From Amphibalanus amphitrite (Eukaryota > Arthropoda > Thecostraca > Balanomorpha > Balanidae), in the NCBI RefSeq assembly GCF_019059575.1, contig NW_024881535.1, positions 992,001-1,056,000 on the forward strand: DNA of 64,000 bases. The letters are read 5' to 3'. The translations under genes were made by a program, and so were the position numbers. The notes below the pieces were generated by a model that was not told the DNA's origin, did not search any database, and saw only the letters and a list, made by a program, of their open reading frames with translations. Shown here in pieces: positions 18,735 to 29,570 of the stretch (position 1 is the stretch's first letter; every line of letters starts with the position of its first letter).

Positions 18735-21559
18735 TTTGGGTCAGGGTCATGAAATTTTCAGGGTAGGTGTAAAATTGATCAATGTGAGGGTACTGAAAGT
18801 TTCGTCGCGATCGGCCGCTTTTTACGCGAGTTATTCGCGAAAAACCATGGGGGGGTCCATCCGACCCCCCCCCCCTACACATGCGAGGGTTAATGAAAGA
18901 AAATAATCGCATTTTCTTATAAAATGCGTGAAAATATTCAAAATTAGAGGACATCGAAGTGCCACAGCCCGATGAAAGTCCTGCTCGATCTAACTGCGCA
19001 GTGCGCTCCAGCATGCTGAACATCGTATCAGCATTCACTCTATTCCGTAACGTTACTCTCGAGAACCCACTGTTTTTATTGCATGTATGGTCGCTTACTG
19101 ATTGCAATTTGACAGAACCGGTATGAAAATATTCAAAAACAGAGGACATCATAACACCACCGGCTCCTAAAAAGTGTAGGGTATTTTCACAACGTCTCTA
19201 AAACATAACCCATTTTGATCGGTCCTTTGAATGACATAGACTCGAGAACCCATGTTTTTTATTGCATTTAATGAAAGAAAATAATCGTATTTTCTTATAA
19301 AATGCGTGAAAATATTCAAAATCAGAGGACATCGAAGTGCCACAGCCCCATGAAAGTCCTACTCGATCTAACTGCGCAGTGCGCTCCAGCATGATGAACA
19401 TCGTATCAGCATTCACTCTATTCCGTAACGTTACTCTCGAGAACCCACTGTTTTTATTGCATGTATGGTCGCTTACTGATTGCAATTTGACAGAACCGGT
19501 ATGAAAATATTCAAAAACAGAGGACATCATAACACCACCGGCTCCTAAGAAGTGTAGGGTATTTTGACGACGTCTCTAAAACATAACCCATTTTGATCGG
19601 CCCTTTGAATGACATAGACTCGAGAACCCATGTTTTTTATTGCATTTAATGAAAGAAAATAATCGTATTTTCTTATAAAATGCGTGAAAATATTCAAAAT
19701 CAGAGGACATCGAAGTGCCACAGCCCGATGAAAGTCCTACTCGATCTAACTGCGCTCCAACATGCTGAACATCGTATCAGCATTCACTCTATTCCGTAAC
19801 GTTACTCTCGAGAACCCACTGTTTTTATTGCATGTATGGTCGCTTACTGATTGCAATTTGACAGAACCGGTATGAAAATATTCAAAAACAGAGGACATCA
19901 TAACACCACCGGCTCCTAAAAAAGTGTAGGGTATTTTGACAGCGTCTCTAAAACATAACCCATTTTGATCGGTCCTTTGAATGACATAGACTCGAGAACC
20001 CATGTTTTTTATTGCATTTAATGAAAGAAAATAATCGTATTTTCTTATAAAATGCGTGAAAATATTCAAAATCAGAGGACATCGAAGTGCCACAGCCCGA
20101 TGAAAGTCCTACTCGATCTAACTGCGCAGTGCGCTCCAGCATGATGAACATCGTATCAGCATTCACTCTATTCCGTAACGTTACTCTCGAGAACCCACTG
20201 TTTTTATTGCATGTATGGTCGCTTACTGATTGCAATTTGACAGAACCGGTATGAAAATATTCAAAAACAGAGGACATCATAACACCACCGGCTCCTAAAA
20301 AGTGTAGGGTATTTTGACCACGTCTCTAAAACATAACCCATTTTGATCGGCCCTTTGAATGACATAGACTCGAGAACCCATGTTTTTTATTGCATTTAAT
20401 GAAAGAAAATAATCGTATTTTTCTTATAAAATGCGTGAAAATATTCAAAATCAGAGGACATCGAAGTGCCACAGCCCGATGAAAGTCCTACTCGATCTAA
20501 CTGCGCTCCAACATGCTGAACATCGTATCAGCATTCACTCTATTCCGTAACTTTACTCTCGAGAACCCACTGTTTTTATTGCATGTATGATCGCTAACTG
20601 AATGCAATGTGACAGAACCGGTATGAAAATATTCAAAAATAGAGGACACCATAACAGTACCAGCCCCTAAAAGTGTGGAGTATTTAAACAAAGTCTGTAT
20701 TATACGAGTCATTTTGACCGGTCTTTTCCTTCACTTTGACTTGAGAACCTATGCGCGAAATGAATGAGAGTCATCGCATGTTCATTGTTCCTATTGAATG
20801 CATTATAATATGCAAAATCAGGGGACATCGATGCGTTTCAGCCCGGTGAAATGCCCAGTTGATGAATAGCTGTTTGGCCCAATTTAACGCTGCATCGGCA
20901 TTTACATAGCTTCCGAACGATATGCCTGATAAGAGAACATGAATTCTTAGGTATTGCGGCCTGTCCCTGTGTTCATACGCTGTACCCATTCTGGCATAAA
21001 GAAGACATTCTTAGCTTGTAAAGATGTGTAGTAAAAATAGGTTTTTGGTCTTCTCATTATGTAAGTGATATTTCATTTCAAGTTGCGTATAGAGGGATTC
21101 ATTTTCAGTGTTTTGTAGAAAATAAGGGTGAATTAGCTGTTAAAACTAAAACTTATCAGCTTGGATAGTAGTTTCTTGGGTTAGAAGTTTTCACTACAGG
21201 GATGAAACTTTTGCACTACAATGACGAAAACGTCATCAATCGTCATCAGATATCGTTGATTTTCTCACAGTGTATATAAATACAGTGGCGGCAAATGCGC
21301 TTGGTCACGTGACCAAATCTGCACGTGCGGTTGTGGCGAGGGCACTTCCCGAAACTCTGGTGCCAACGGCCTCGCGGCGCCCATAGAGAATACATGGGAC
21401 CTTTTCTTTTCAGACCTATCGTGTCTAAACCAAGCCGTTTAGTGCAAGGATACGACTGGTTTGAGATTCAGTAGTCTTTTGGCTACAAGTTGGCATAAGA
21501 AACGTATTTTTATCGGCAAAATTCGTAAAGTACCAGGTGGTTTTCCGATACCCTGCACG

Positions 21560-22570
21560 CCTCCTTACCCCCGGCGGCCGACCGGAGGAGTCAGTAGCGC
21601 TCCACTCACGACTTTTGGCGATAGCTCAAAACACCTTACAGCTAGAGGGCTGCTATTTGGCACACCTTATTTTTGCTTCCATACGCATCTTTGGAAACCA
21701 ATTGCATTTCCGTCTCAGGTCAGGTCACTGACTTATGACGTCACACGTGAACCTCTGCAATAGTCCCAAAATACCGAAACTTCGCAATGCCCTCGGTGCC
21801 AGAGGAGCTGTCACAGCGAGATGATACTTACAGGACCTAGTATCCTCTAGGAGTCTCAAAACTTGTATATCTCAGATTTCTCCTAGAGGTCACATGAGGT
21901 CAGGCCGATCGCGCGACGTCACCATTACAAGTCAATGGGGAAAATATGGAAACTGTAATTTTGACGCCGAGAATGATCTAAACCTAGCTCAAGCACATGG
22001 AATCGCAATTTCATGCAATTCTTGCAATGTCCAATGCTTCACTTTTGCATCTTTAACCTCGCGTGACGTCATTCATGACGTCACAAATGTCACAAGTTTT
22101 TTCGTCAAAAACTCCTGATAAAATTGAGCTGGCAAGTCGGAAAAGTCGCCAATAGACTCGGGAAGACCTATCGAATCGAATGATATGCGATATAACCTCC
22201 TCCGACCAAGTTCGTGACCTGAGTGCCTCTGACCTGGCTTTGATCCGATGTGAACACCTTATGTTGACCCCACCCAAACAAAAGTGTACCATTTTGACGC
22301 ACCGGAGCATGACAAACATGATGGTACTAAAATAGCGACTCTGCGCCGTTTTTTTGACAAAGTTATTTTTCAAAACCCGAAATCGTATTTTGGCCCTCGG
22401 GGCACTTGACCTGACCCTCAGCGGGCATCAGTTGACCTGAGACTTTTAAACCGTGCATCAATCGCTGCGTCCCCGGTCCCGTAGCGGCACACATGAGGCT
22501 CGCCTTAATTGAGGCTAGCTCAATTAAGGCGAGGGAGTCGTACCCGCCCACTCTCGCGGCTGGGGCGTAG
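21560..22570. mobile_element. Probable relic of a TTAA-type element
   Basis: The region begins near TTACCCCCGGCGG, contains 'GATAGCTCAAAACACC', several AGGTCA/TGACC clusters, TGACGTCA sites and the block CATTACAAGTCAATGGGG, close to the CATTATAAGTCAATGGG block of elements at 28379 and 63461. Ends are not intact, so the limits are approximate. Confidence 0.4.
22499..22533. repeat. Perfect hairpin, 15-bp arms
   Basis: CTCGCCTTAATTGAG, a five-base loop, then its exact reverse complement. TTAA lies in the middle of each arm. The role is unknown. Confidence 0.7.
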
Positions 22571-22725
22571 GTATGTAAAAAAAAAACTAAGAAGTCTGGT
22601 GATGATTGATGCAAGATTCTTACAGAAAATGGTAGATGAAGGTAGGGCATCAGTTATTAAAGATAGGTAAAAAACAAATTTGCAGCCCTCAGTAGCACTG
22701 ATTTATGCATTAAGAGTTATAGAAC

Positions 22726-22883
22726 CATAGGCGGCGGAACGGGGAGGGCACCGGGGCACCGTGCCCCCTATAATTTTGGCATTTTAACATTAGCCCTATG
22801 GGCGTTGCATGGAAAGAATCGGACCGAAAGTCGGCAGTGCCCCCCCCCCCCCCCTTAATTGAAGGTGTTCTGCCGCTATACTG
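22726..22883. mobile_element. hAT-type MITE
   Basis: The 158-base unit starts CATAGGCGGCGGAAC and ends GTTCTGCCGCTATACTG. It is flanked by the eight-base duplication TATAGAAC (22718-22725 and 22884-22891). Inverted, imperfect ends plus an eight-base duplication fit hAT. It contains a long C run near 22840. Confidence 0.75.
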
Positions 22884-23469
22884 TATAGAACAACTGTAAG
22901 CTGCAGGCTCAGCTTTTCAGTTTCTACCTATGCCTGCAAACACAATAAAATCAATGGAAGAGTAATAATAGATTAATTGCATTTTATTGATGCTATTCAA
23001 GTATCAATGGTAACTATGTCACCGATGATTCAATATTATTTGCACGGTATCATTTACCACCACACGGCTAAATATCTAGTATCTAAAATAATGCAGTAAA
23101 ATAAGCTGCGCCACGTCTGTCGACAAAATCTGGTGCCAACTCAAGGTCACACGGAAAATGTGGTCACGTGACCAATGTCCGGCAGCTGGATTTTCTGAGA
23201 GAGCACTTCCGGCAGAAGAAAACGCATTACACAAAATAATCGAAGTGTCTTCACTTGTTATTTATTACACTATGGTAGTATGCAAGTCATCATTTTCTAA
23301 TAAGCTATAATCCAAAAGAAAAATACATATCGCAATTCTAACAAAACGGACACGCTGAGTGATTGTCACTGCTCTGGTTGAGTGAAAGTATCACTTTTCT
23401 GCTGTAACTAATATCGCGGTCCTTTTAAATTTTAGCGAACGTTTACGCTCAATTAGAATGTCACATATG

Positions 23470-23617
23470 TGTTCTGTCCGAGTTCAGATGCACGCGTCCA
23501 CGCTCGAGATGTATTACCGGAAGAAGGAGTCCTTACCGCAGCTTTGCCGTGTACAGAAATACAATTTCACAAATGGAAGAGACTACTAAATTCCTAGCTA
23601 CATAGCACGACACAACA
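23470..23617 (-). repeat. Downstream LTR of retroelement no. 2
   Basis: 148 bases, TGTTCTGTC...CACAACA, matching 27867-28014. Confidence 0.9.
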
Positions 23618-23785
23618 CGTTCCCCTCCCACAAGGTTTGCCGCCTCATGTCGCAGTCTAAGCAATTTTCGTTCACACAGCGCCACCTAGTCATTAGCACA
23701 GCGCCACCTACGCGGATCGCACAGCACTGCACGTACTACGTTCCCTGCACACACAAAGTACTGTCTACTTGAGTACGTGATCCTA

Positions 23786-26700
23786 TCACGGACTGTAACG
23801 GTTTGGTTCACGGCGCTCACGCATGCCCCGCCCCAGAGCACGTGGGGTTGGAGTTTGTGGTGGGGTAGGACTGGACGCGGTTAGGCGCGGTGGGATAGGA
23901 TCGTGTCCCTGCTCCGGATACCAAATATCCTCACCGTCGTCGGTCGACTCCGATCCAGCCGTCTTCGCCGCAGCCGCTGCTAGACGCCGAGCGTGGACCT
24001 TTTGGCCGTCAGCCAGCCTATAGGTCACCGGCCCGAGCTGGGCCGTGATTCGGAGCGGAGGACCAAACTTCCGTTTCCAGCCGAATGGAGCCCTCACGCG
24101 CACCCGGTCTCCCAGCTTCCAGCTGGGCAGCTCTCCTGCTCGCTCATTGCTCCTGGCGAGGTACCGGTCCTGGTACGCCTGGAAATGTGATCTGATTTGC
24201 CCCCCGTCAACCCCCGAGGGGTGAGCGTCAGCTCCGCCCGGCACCCCCAGCTTGGTGCGCATATCACGGCCACGCATCGCCTTGAACGGAGACACCCCGG
24301 TCGCTGGATGGACTGTGGACCGATATGTCTGCAGGAATGCCCTGACGTACTGAGTCCGTGACTGTCCTGAGATCCGAGCAGACTCGATGGCGTCCTTCAC
24401 CGTCCGGTTGAACCTCTCCACCAGTCCGCAGGTCTGTGGAGAGTAGGGTGAGCTGTGGACCAGCTTGATTCCCTGAGCTGAGCAGAACTCCTGGAACTGC
24501 TGTGAAGTAAATATTGACCCATTATCACATAACAGCTCCTGCGGAATGCCTTCTCTGCCAATCACCGCCTGAAGGAACTCGATCGCGGCGGATGACGTCA
24601 CTTCGGACATGAACGCCACCTCCGGCCACCTGCTGAACCCGTCTACTAGCACCAGCCCGTAGCGTTCAGCTGCTGGTCCTTTCAGCGGTCCGATAGCGTC
24701 CAGGACCACCTTAGACCACGGGCCTGCCGGCATGGCTACCCGCTGGAGCGGCGGCCTGCACGGTTTGGCTGACTTGCCATGCATTCCACACAGCGCGCAG
24801 TTATGCAGGAGTGACTCAATCGCCCCGTCCATGCCCGGCCACCAGTAGCGCTCCCTGAGCCGCTGTTTGGTTCTCACCACCCCTGGATGGGTCTCGTGAG
24901 CCAGCTGCATGAGTCGGTCACGCAGAGCCACTGGGACAACGCACCTGTCGCCCCTGAACACCAGTTCACCCTGACACGAGAGTTCAGACCTCACCTGGAA
25001 GTACGGTCGCATTCCCTGGTCTGACTTCATCTGGCCACTCCAGCGTCCAGTCTGGAGGGCTTCCCGAACCTGCGTCAGCGCCGCATCAGAATCTGAAGCA
25101 TGGCGCAGTTCACTTTCAGTCACTGCACCTGTCTGATCTGAGATGACAGCAACCTCGACCGCATCATCATCATCCCAGTGGTCGTCCGTCACCGGCATGC
25201 GAGACAGACCATCTGCCACTGGGTTCTCCTGCGTCCGTATGTGCTCGATATCGAACGAGTAGTCGAGCAGCCGCGCTTCCCAACGAGCGATACGACGACC
25301 GACTCTGTTAGAACCTTTGAGACCAAACACACTCGTAAGTGCCTGGTTGTCCGTTCGGAGCGTGAACCGCCGTCCCCAAAGGAACGGACGCCACTTCTCG
25401 ACCGCGTACACGCACCCCAACGCCTCCTTTTCAACTACTGAATAGTTAAGCTCGGCCTTCGAGAACTTTTTAGAAGTGTAGGCCACTACCACTTCTTCAC
25501 CATCGGCTCTGAGCTGACTGAGGTAGGCACCACAGCCGACGTCTGAGGCATCAGTGGTCACCAGCGTGCGTAGAGCAGGGTCAAACAGTGCCAGACTACT
25601 TGAGTTGGCCACCTCCCCCTTCAGTTCCCTCACCGCCTTAGCCTCTGACTCACCCCACGACCAGTTCTCAGCAGCCAGTGCTTCTCTTAGCACGGCTGTC
25701 TTCTCAGTGTACTGAGGCACGAACCTGGCATAGAAGCCCAGTGAGCCGAGGAGTGATCGGAGTTCCTTGTGGGATGCCGGGTCTGGCATCTCCAGCAGCG
25801 GCCTGACCCGCTCTGGATCCACTGTCAGCTTGCCTGCCGACACCTTCAGCCCGAGGAAGCTGATCTCTGTCTGGGCCCTCAGACACTTCTCTTGGTTGAC
25901 CTGCACCTGGTGTGCCTGGAAAACAGCTTCCACCCGCTTCAGTGCTTGGTCATGTTCATCCTTTGTGGCACCGTGAACAACCACATCATCAAGGTACACA
26001 AGCACCCCTGGGATCCCTTTCAGCATGTCCTCCATGATCCTCTGGAAGCACGGACCACTGGAGGCAAGGCCCATTGGCACCCGACAGTACCTGAACAAAC
26101 CCTCATGGGTTATGAAAGCCGTCAAGTTTCTGGAGTCAGGATGCAGCTCCACCTGGTGGTAAGCATCCTTGAGGTCCAGGACGGTGTAGATGCTGCTACC
26201 CTGTAGGGCATGCAACAACTCGTCCATGTGTGGCAAGGGGTACCCATCTGTTACCACTGCCCTGTTCACCTGTCTGAGGTCTAGGCACAACCTCACCTTG
26301 CCAGTCCTCTTTCTGCCGACCACGATGGGCGACACCCACGGACTGGCCTGCACCCGTTCGATGATGCCCTCAGCCTCCATCTCTGCCAGTTTGCTTGACA
26401 CTTCATCTCGGACTGAGAAGGGCAGCCTGCGCAGAGCCTGCTGGACTGGCCGAACGTTCGGATCGACTGTAACCCTGTGGACGTACCCGTCAATGGCAGG
26501 TTTAGATGGGCAGGTTTTTTGGTTCAGGGTGCACACTTCCCCATTGACAACATTTACCCCTAGCAACCCCATCAAATCCAGTCCCATGATCGGTGTTCCT
26601 TTGGGCACTACATACACTGGCACATGTCTACCTAGTTGAGTTACGTACACATCTGTCATGCCCAGCACATTCAGCTCCGAGCCCCCATAGCCACACAACT

Positions 26701-27853
26701 TTTTCTCAGGTGCACGAAGCTCCGTGTCCTGACCGAGCGCACTGTGAGGCACGAGTGTAACTGGTGAGCCTGTGTCTACCAGAAACTTGACACATGTTCC
26801 ACCTAGCTCTACCTCTTTGGTCAGGCTCGTGCTCTTAGGGAGCTTTGAGTTGATTGACATTATGGACACTGTCCTGACTGACCTAGGACCTTTGCAGACA
26901 CTGGCTAGGTGATCTTTCTTGCCACACTTATGACATGTCTTACCCTTGGCAGGACACACTGGGTCACGAGGGTAATGGTCACCTGCCATACCACAGCAGA
27001 AGCACTTGAAGTCTGGCCCTGGTTGTCCTTTGGGTTGATCTCCAGCTCCAGGTCCTCTCCGCTGCTGCTGCGGCTGGCCAGGGCCCTGCTTCGGACGAGC
27101 CCCGACCGCTGGCTGAGTCCGGTGCTGCTGCCCCTGCTGACGCCTGTGCTGTGTCGTTGGTCCCTGCCTCTGCCGCAGATGGTTGGCAGCGACTTCTTCT
27201 GCGTTGGCTGGTCCTGCCATGCTCTGGGCCTCCTGCTTGGAGCGTTCGTACGCCTCAGACACAGCCAGCACTGAGGCGAGTGTCAGTCTTGAGTCCTGGA
27301 GGAATCTCTCCCTCAGCCTGTCGTGGATGGTTGCCTCCACCACTTGGTCTCTGATCATCTCGTCTGCCATATCTCGAAAGGCACAGTTGGCAGCGAGACC
27401 CCTAAGGTCTGCTACGAAATCTGCTGTGCTCTCACCTTCTCTTTGGCGCCTTTGTCTGAACTTGAATCTTTCAGCAATCGGATTCACTTGCTGTTCAAAA
27501 TGTCCTTCCAGTTTCCGCATGGTGAAATCCAGTTCTGTTTCACCGTCCAGTCTTTCCATATCTGGGATAGTCTGATATATTCTTTGACCTTCCTGGCCAA
27601 GGCAGTGTAGCAATACTGCTTTTTGACGTTCAGCGGAGAACTCCCTGCCTCCGATCGCCAGCAGATAGGTATCGAAGGCGAACCGCCATTGCCTGAACGC
27701 CACGGGAGGACGACCCGGGTGCGCCAGGAACGCCGCAGGCGCTGAAATACCTTCCATGAAGTGGACACGGCAAGTTCTCACGTAAAAATTAGCACTCAAA
27801 TCGTAGCAAGAACAATTTGGATACTTGATTTGTGCTTCGTAAGTTAATTTCAC
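23786..27853 (-). CDS. Gag-pol polyprotein of Ty3/gypsy element no. 2
   Basis: One open frame of 1355 codons covers gag, a Gln/Pro-rich linker, two zinc-knuckle-like motifs, an aspartic protease, reverse transcriptase, RNase H, and integrase with its HHCC zinc region and catalytic core, then a short basic Pro-rich tail. Order and content are Ty3/gypsy. The frame looks whole. The first ATG in frame lies only 13 bases from the upstream LTR, so the true start may be at a later Met, such as the one before 'EGISAPAAFLAHPG'. Confidence 0.9.
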   Translation of the reverse strand: MKLTYEAQIKYPNCSCYDLSANFYVRTCRVHFMEGISAPAAFLAHPGRPPVAFRQWRFAFDTYLLAIGGREFSAERQKAVLLHCLGQEGQRIYQTIPDMERLDGETELDFTMRKLEGHFEQQVNPIAERFKFRQRRQREGESTADFVADLRGLAANCAFRDMADEMIRDQVVEATIHDRLRERFLQDSRLTLASVLAVSEAYERSKQEAQSMAGPANAEEVAANHLRQRQGPTTQHRRQQGQQHRTQPAVGARPKQGPGQPQQQRRGPGAGDQPKGQPGPDFKCFCCGMAGDHYPRDPVCPAKGKTCHKCGKKDHLASVCKGPRSVRTVSIMSINSKLPKSTSLTKEVELGGTCVKFLVDTGSPVTLVPHSALGQDTELRAPEKKLCGYGGSELNVLGMTDVYVTQLGRHVPVYVVPKGTPIMGLDLMGLLGVNVVNGEVCTLNQKTCPSKPAIDGYVHRVTVDPNVRPVQQALRRLPFSVRDEVSSKLAEMEAEGIIERVQASPWVSPIVVGRKRTGKVRLCLDLRQVNRAVVTDGYPLPHMDELLHALQGSSIYTVLDLKDAYHQVELHPDSRNLTAFITHEGLFRYCRVPMGLASSGPCFQRIMEDMLKGIPGVLVYLDDVVVHGATKDEHDQALKRVEAVFQAHQVQVNQEKCLRAQTEISFLGLKVSAGKLTVDPERVRPLLEMPDPASHKELRSLLGSLGFYARFVPQYTEKTAVLREALAAENWSWGESEAKAVRELKGEVANSSSLALFDPALRTLVTTDASDVGCGAYLSQLRADGEEVVVAYTSKKFSKAELNYSVVEKEALGCVYAVEKWRPFLWGRRFTLRTDNQALTSVFGLKGSNRVGRRIARWEARLLDYSFDIEHIRTQENPVADGLSRMPVTDDHWDDDDAVEVAVISDQTGAVTESELRHASDSDAALTQVREALQTGRWSGQMKSDQGMRPYFQVRSELSCQGELVFRGDRCVVPVALRDRLMQLAHETHPGVVRTKQRLRERYWWPGMDGAIESLLHNCALCGMHGKSAKPCRPPLQRVAMPAGPWSKVVLDAIGPLKGPAAERYGLVLVDGFSRWPEVAFMSEVTSSAAIEFLQAVIGREGIPQELLCDNGSIFTSQQFQEFCSAQGIKLVHSSPYSPQTCGLVERFNRTVKDAIESARISGQSRTQYVRAFLQTYRSTVHPATGVSPFKAMRGRDMRTKLGVPGGADAHPSGVDGGQIRSHFQAYQDRYLARSNERAGELPSWKLGDRVRVRAPFGWKRKFGPPLRITAQLGPVTYRLADGQKVHARRLAAAAAKTAGSESTDDGEDIWYPEQGHDPIPPRLTASSPTPPQTPTPRALGRGMRERREPNRYSP

Positions 27854-27866
27854 ATCTTCGTCGCCA

Positions 27867-28014
27867 TGTTCTGTCGGAGTTCAGATGCACGCGTCCACGC
27901 TCGAGATGTATTACCGGAAGAAGGAGTCCTTACCGCAGCTTTGCCGTGTACAGAAATACAATTTCACAAATGGAAGAGACTACTAAATTCCTAGCTACAT
28001 AGCACGACACAACA
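27867..28014 (-). repeat. Upstream LTR of retroelement no. 2
   Basis: 148 bases matching 23470-23617 and adjoining the primer-binding site. Confidence 0.9.
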
Positions 28015-28378
28015 ATATGATACAAATGTGTGCTTACGAATAAAGTAATACATTTGCCGTATTACTTTATGTAATTACATTTTTAATTATCATAAATGCA
28101 TTTGCCGTATTACAATGTAGCCGAATAAGTGAACTCCGGCTGATTTTTAGCTCCATTTGTAGGCGTATAATGTTGGCAGCAGTAGTGGCGGCAGAATTAC
28201 AATCAGATACAACGTCCACGAGCGATATAGGGTAGGGTGGGGTAGATTTGAACATGTGGGGCAATTTGAACATAGTGTGAAAAACAGAAAATTACGGAAA
28301 ATCCATAAGTGGCATGACAATAAGACCAATGAGGGAAATTATCGTAACTAAAAGGGCTATCATATGAATGGGGTTTAA

Positions 28379-29570
28379 CCCGCGCCCTGCTGGGGGGGGG
28401 GGGTGTTTGAACACCCCCCCCCCCTGTGGTTTTTCGCGAATATCTCAAAAACGGCGGCGCGGAGCGCCGCCGTTTTTGGTACACCTTATCATACATCAAT
28501 TCTACACATGTTGTGAAAATTTCAGACCAAGGTCATTCAAGGTCAGGTCACCAGGTCACTTGAAGTGACCTCACCTCATAAAAAGTTTCAATGTCTGTCA
28601 TAGCTACACCGAGTGACTGATCGCTTTGAAACTTTCAGCGATTGCTAAGAGCAATAGCATGTACAAAATGTATATCTCAGAATTTTGATATCGATGACCT
28701 AAGGTCAGGTCAATTTTGCGACCTCCCCATTATAAGTCAATGGGAGAAAATTTAAATGCGCCTCTTTTGGACGAAAGACATTATAAACACTCCCAAACAC
28801 TGAATTACAAGTGTTTTAGACACACTGAACATGGAAATTGTGTCCGTGAGCCCTGTTTATGCCCTGAGGTCATCTTAGGTCACATATGGTATCTAACAGT
28901 TTTTCGCAAATAACTTTTGATAGAGGCATGCTAGAGCGATGAAAACGCCTTAGATGTGTTCAGCTCGACGATACGGATCGACTGATATGCAACATGACCA
29001 TTTCCGGTCAGGTCATGACCTTGACCTGAGGTCAAATTTTGAAGTTGACCTTTCAAGGTCAAGTTATAGTTCATTCGATGCGTCTTGACGAGAGGAACAC
29101 GATGCCGGTAAAAGTAAGCTCGTACAAGGCTTGGGTCAAAAGTTATTGCAGAAAAACTCTTTCCGAAAAAATCGGCTATTTTTGCAGTTTTTGCCCCCTG
29201 CAGGCAAAACCGTTGACGTTAGGTCAAATCTGAGAGAATTACTCAGAAAGGGCGTTAATAGGGCTATCGATTGCGCTTTTCCGCGGCGCTGTAGCTCTAT
29301 TGGTTCCCGAGTTATGCGTTGGGTTCTTGGAAATTGTCGACATTCGACCTGGAAATCGGCGAAATTTTGCCTTCAATGACCTCTGGTGACCTGACCTTTG
29401 ACCTGACCAAAAAATTGACCAAGTGATTTCCTCATTATTTTTGACGCTCTTTCGAACGCCGCCTTCCGCGTATCGCTACGTGGCCCAGGAGCCGAGTTAG
29501 AAGGGGGGGTGTTCAAACCCCCCCCCCCCCAGCAGGGCGTGGAAATCCAGGACCCCCAGCTGGGCGCGGG
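28379..29570. mobile_element. TTAA-flanked element (c), CCCGCGC-ended
   Basis: TTAA flanks lie at 28375-28378 and 29571-29574. Both ends read CCCGCGCCC... and are followed by G-run/C-run hairpins. Near the left end is 'ATATCTCAAAAACGGCGGCG'. The block CGACCTCCCCATTATAAGTC (about 28720) is shared with element (i) at 63461. A perfect DR1 (TGACCTTTGACCT) lies at 29392-29404. It is nested inside the TA element. Confidence 0.85.
29392..29404. promoter_or_regulatory. Perfect DR1 site (TGACCTTTGACCT)
   Basis: The reverse complement of AGGTCAAAGGTCA, in TTAA element (c). It shows that the DR1 layout also occurs in the CCCGCGC-ended subfamily. Confidence 0.45.

Larger units (their letters stand above)
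18002..18889. mobile_element. TTAA-flanked element (b), CCCTCGC-ended
   Basis: The element is flanked by TTAA at 17998-18001 and 18890-18893 and sits inside a satellite unit. Neighbouring units carry the empty site ATTGCATTTAATGAAAG, giving a second independent proof of TTAA duplication. Ends are CCCTCGCATGTGT on both strands, followed within about 45 bases by a G-run/TCGG-TGGA/C-run hairpin. The interior has IR1 and DR1 nuclear-receptor-type sites and GGTCAGGTCAGG runs. There is no coding capacity. Confidence 0.85.
17580..20990. repeat. Dimeric satellite, about 375-bp period
   Basis: The phrase ATCAGAGGACATCGA recurs at about 17679, 18943, 19321, 19699, 20071 and 20450, and in degenerate form near 20818. 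Spacing is 372-379 bases once the TTAA element at 18002-18889 is discounted. Each period holds two related halves of about 190 bases. Both begin ATATTCAAAA-CAGAGGACATC and both contain CTCGAGAACCCA followed by a T-run and ATTGCAT, but their middles differ. The minus strand stays open for about 110 codons in several units because the period is close to a multiple of three. Confidence 0.85.
12677..23274. mobile_element. P-superfamily-like element carrying a satellite and nested insertions
   Basis: The two ends are 33-base perfect inverted repeats starting CATAGTGTAATAAATAAC and ending GACACTTC. They are flanked by a seven-base duplication, GTAGTAT, at 12670-12676 and 23275-23281. The left palindrome arm has GTAGTAT once at the matching spot, so insertion is proven. 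Ends of the form CANRG and 7-8-base duplications are typical of the P superfamily, and GTAGTAT is one base from the GTAGTAC target I recall for Drosophila Galileo. No transposase was recognised. After removing a Ty3/gypsy element and a TTAA element, about 5 kb remains, of which more than half is the dimeric satellite at 17580-20990. Confidence 0.7.
23470..28014 (-). mobile_element. Ty3/gypsy LTR retroelement no. 2 (looks whole, young)
   Basis: This minus-strand LTR element has 148-base direct LTRs differing at one position to my eye. The target duplication is ATATG (23465-23469 and 28015-28019), and the empty site (CTATG) is in the left palindrome arm near 8520. The primer-binding site, TGGCGACGAAGATG on the minus strand, again resembles a serine-type tRNA 3' end. 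There is no env. Retroelement no. 1 is only distantly similar in protein sequence, so these are two separate lineages. Confidence 0.9.

Noticed and set aside
18718-20712. Set of about 110-codon minus-strand frames
   Set aside because: They repeat with the satellite unit; listed as a finding but not called as genes.
17580-20990. Possible CRISPR array
   Set aside because: Repeats are about 375 bases, contiguous, without spacers, and the genome is eukaryotic.
23823-27610. Plus-strand frames across 23.8-27.6 kb
   Set aside because: Shadows of the second gag-pol frame.
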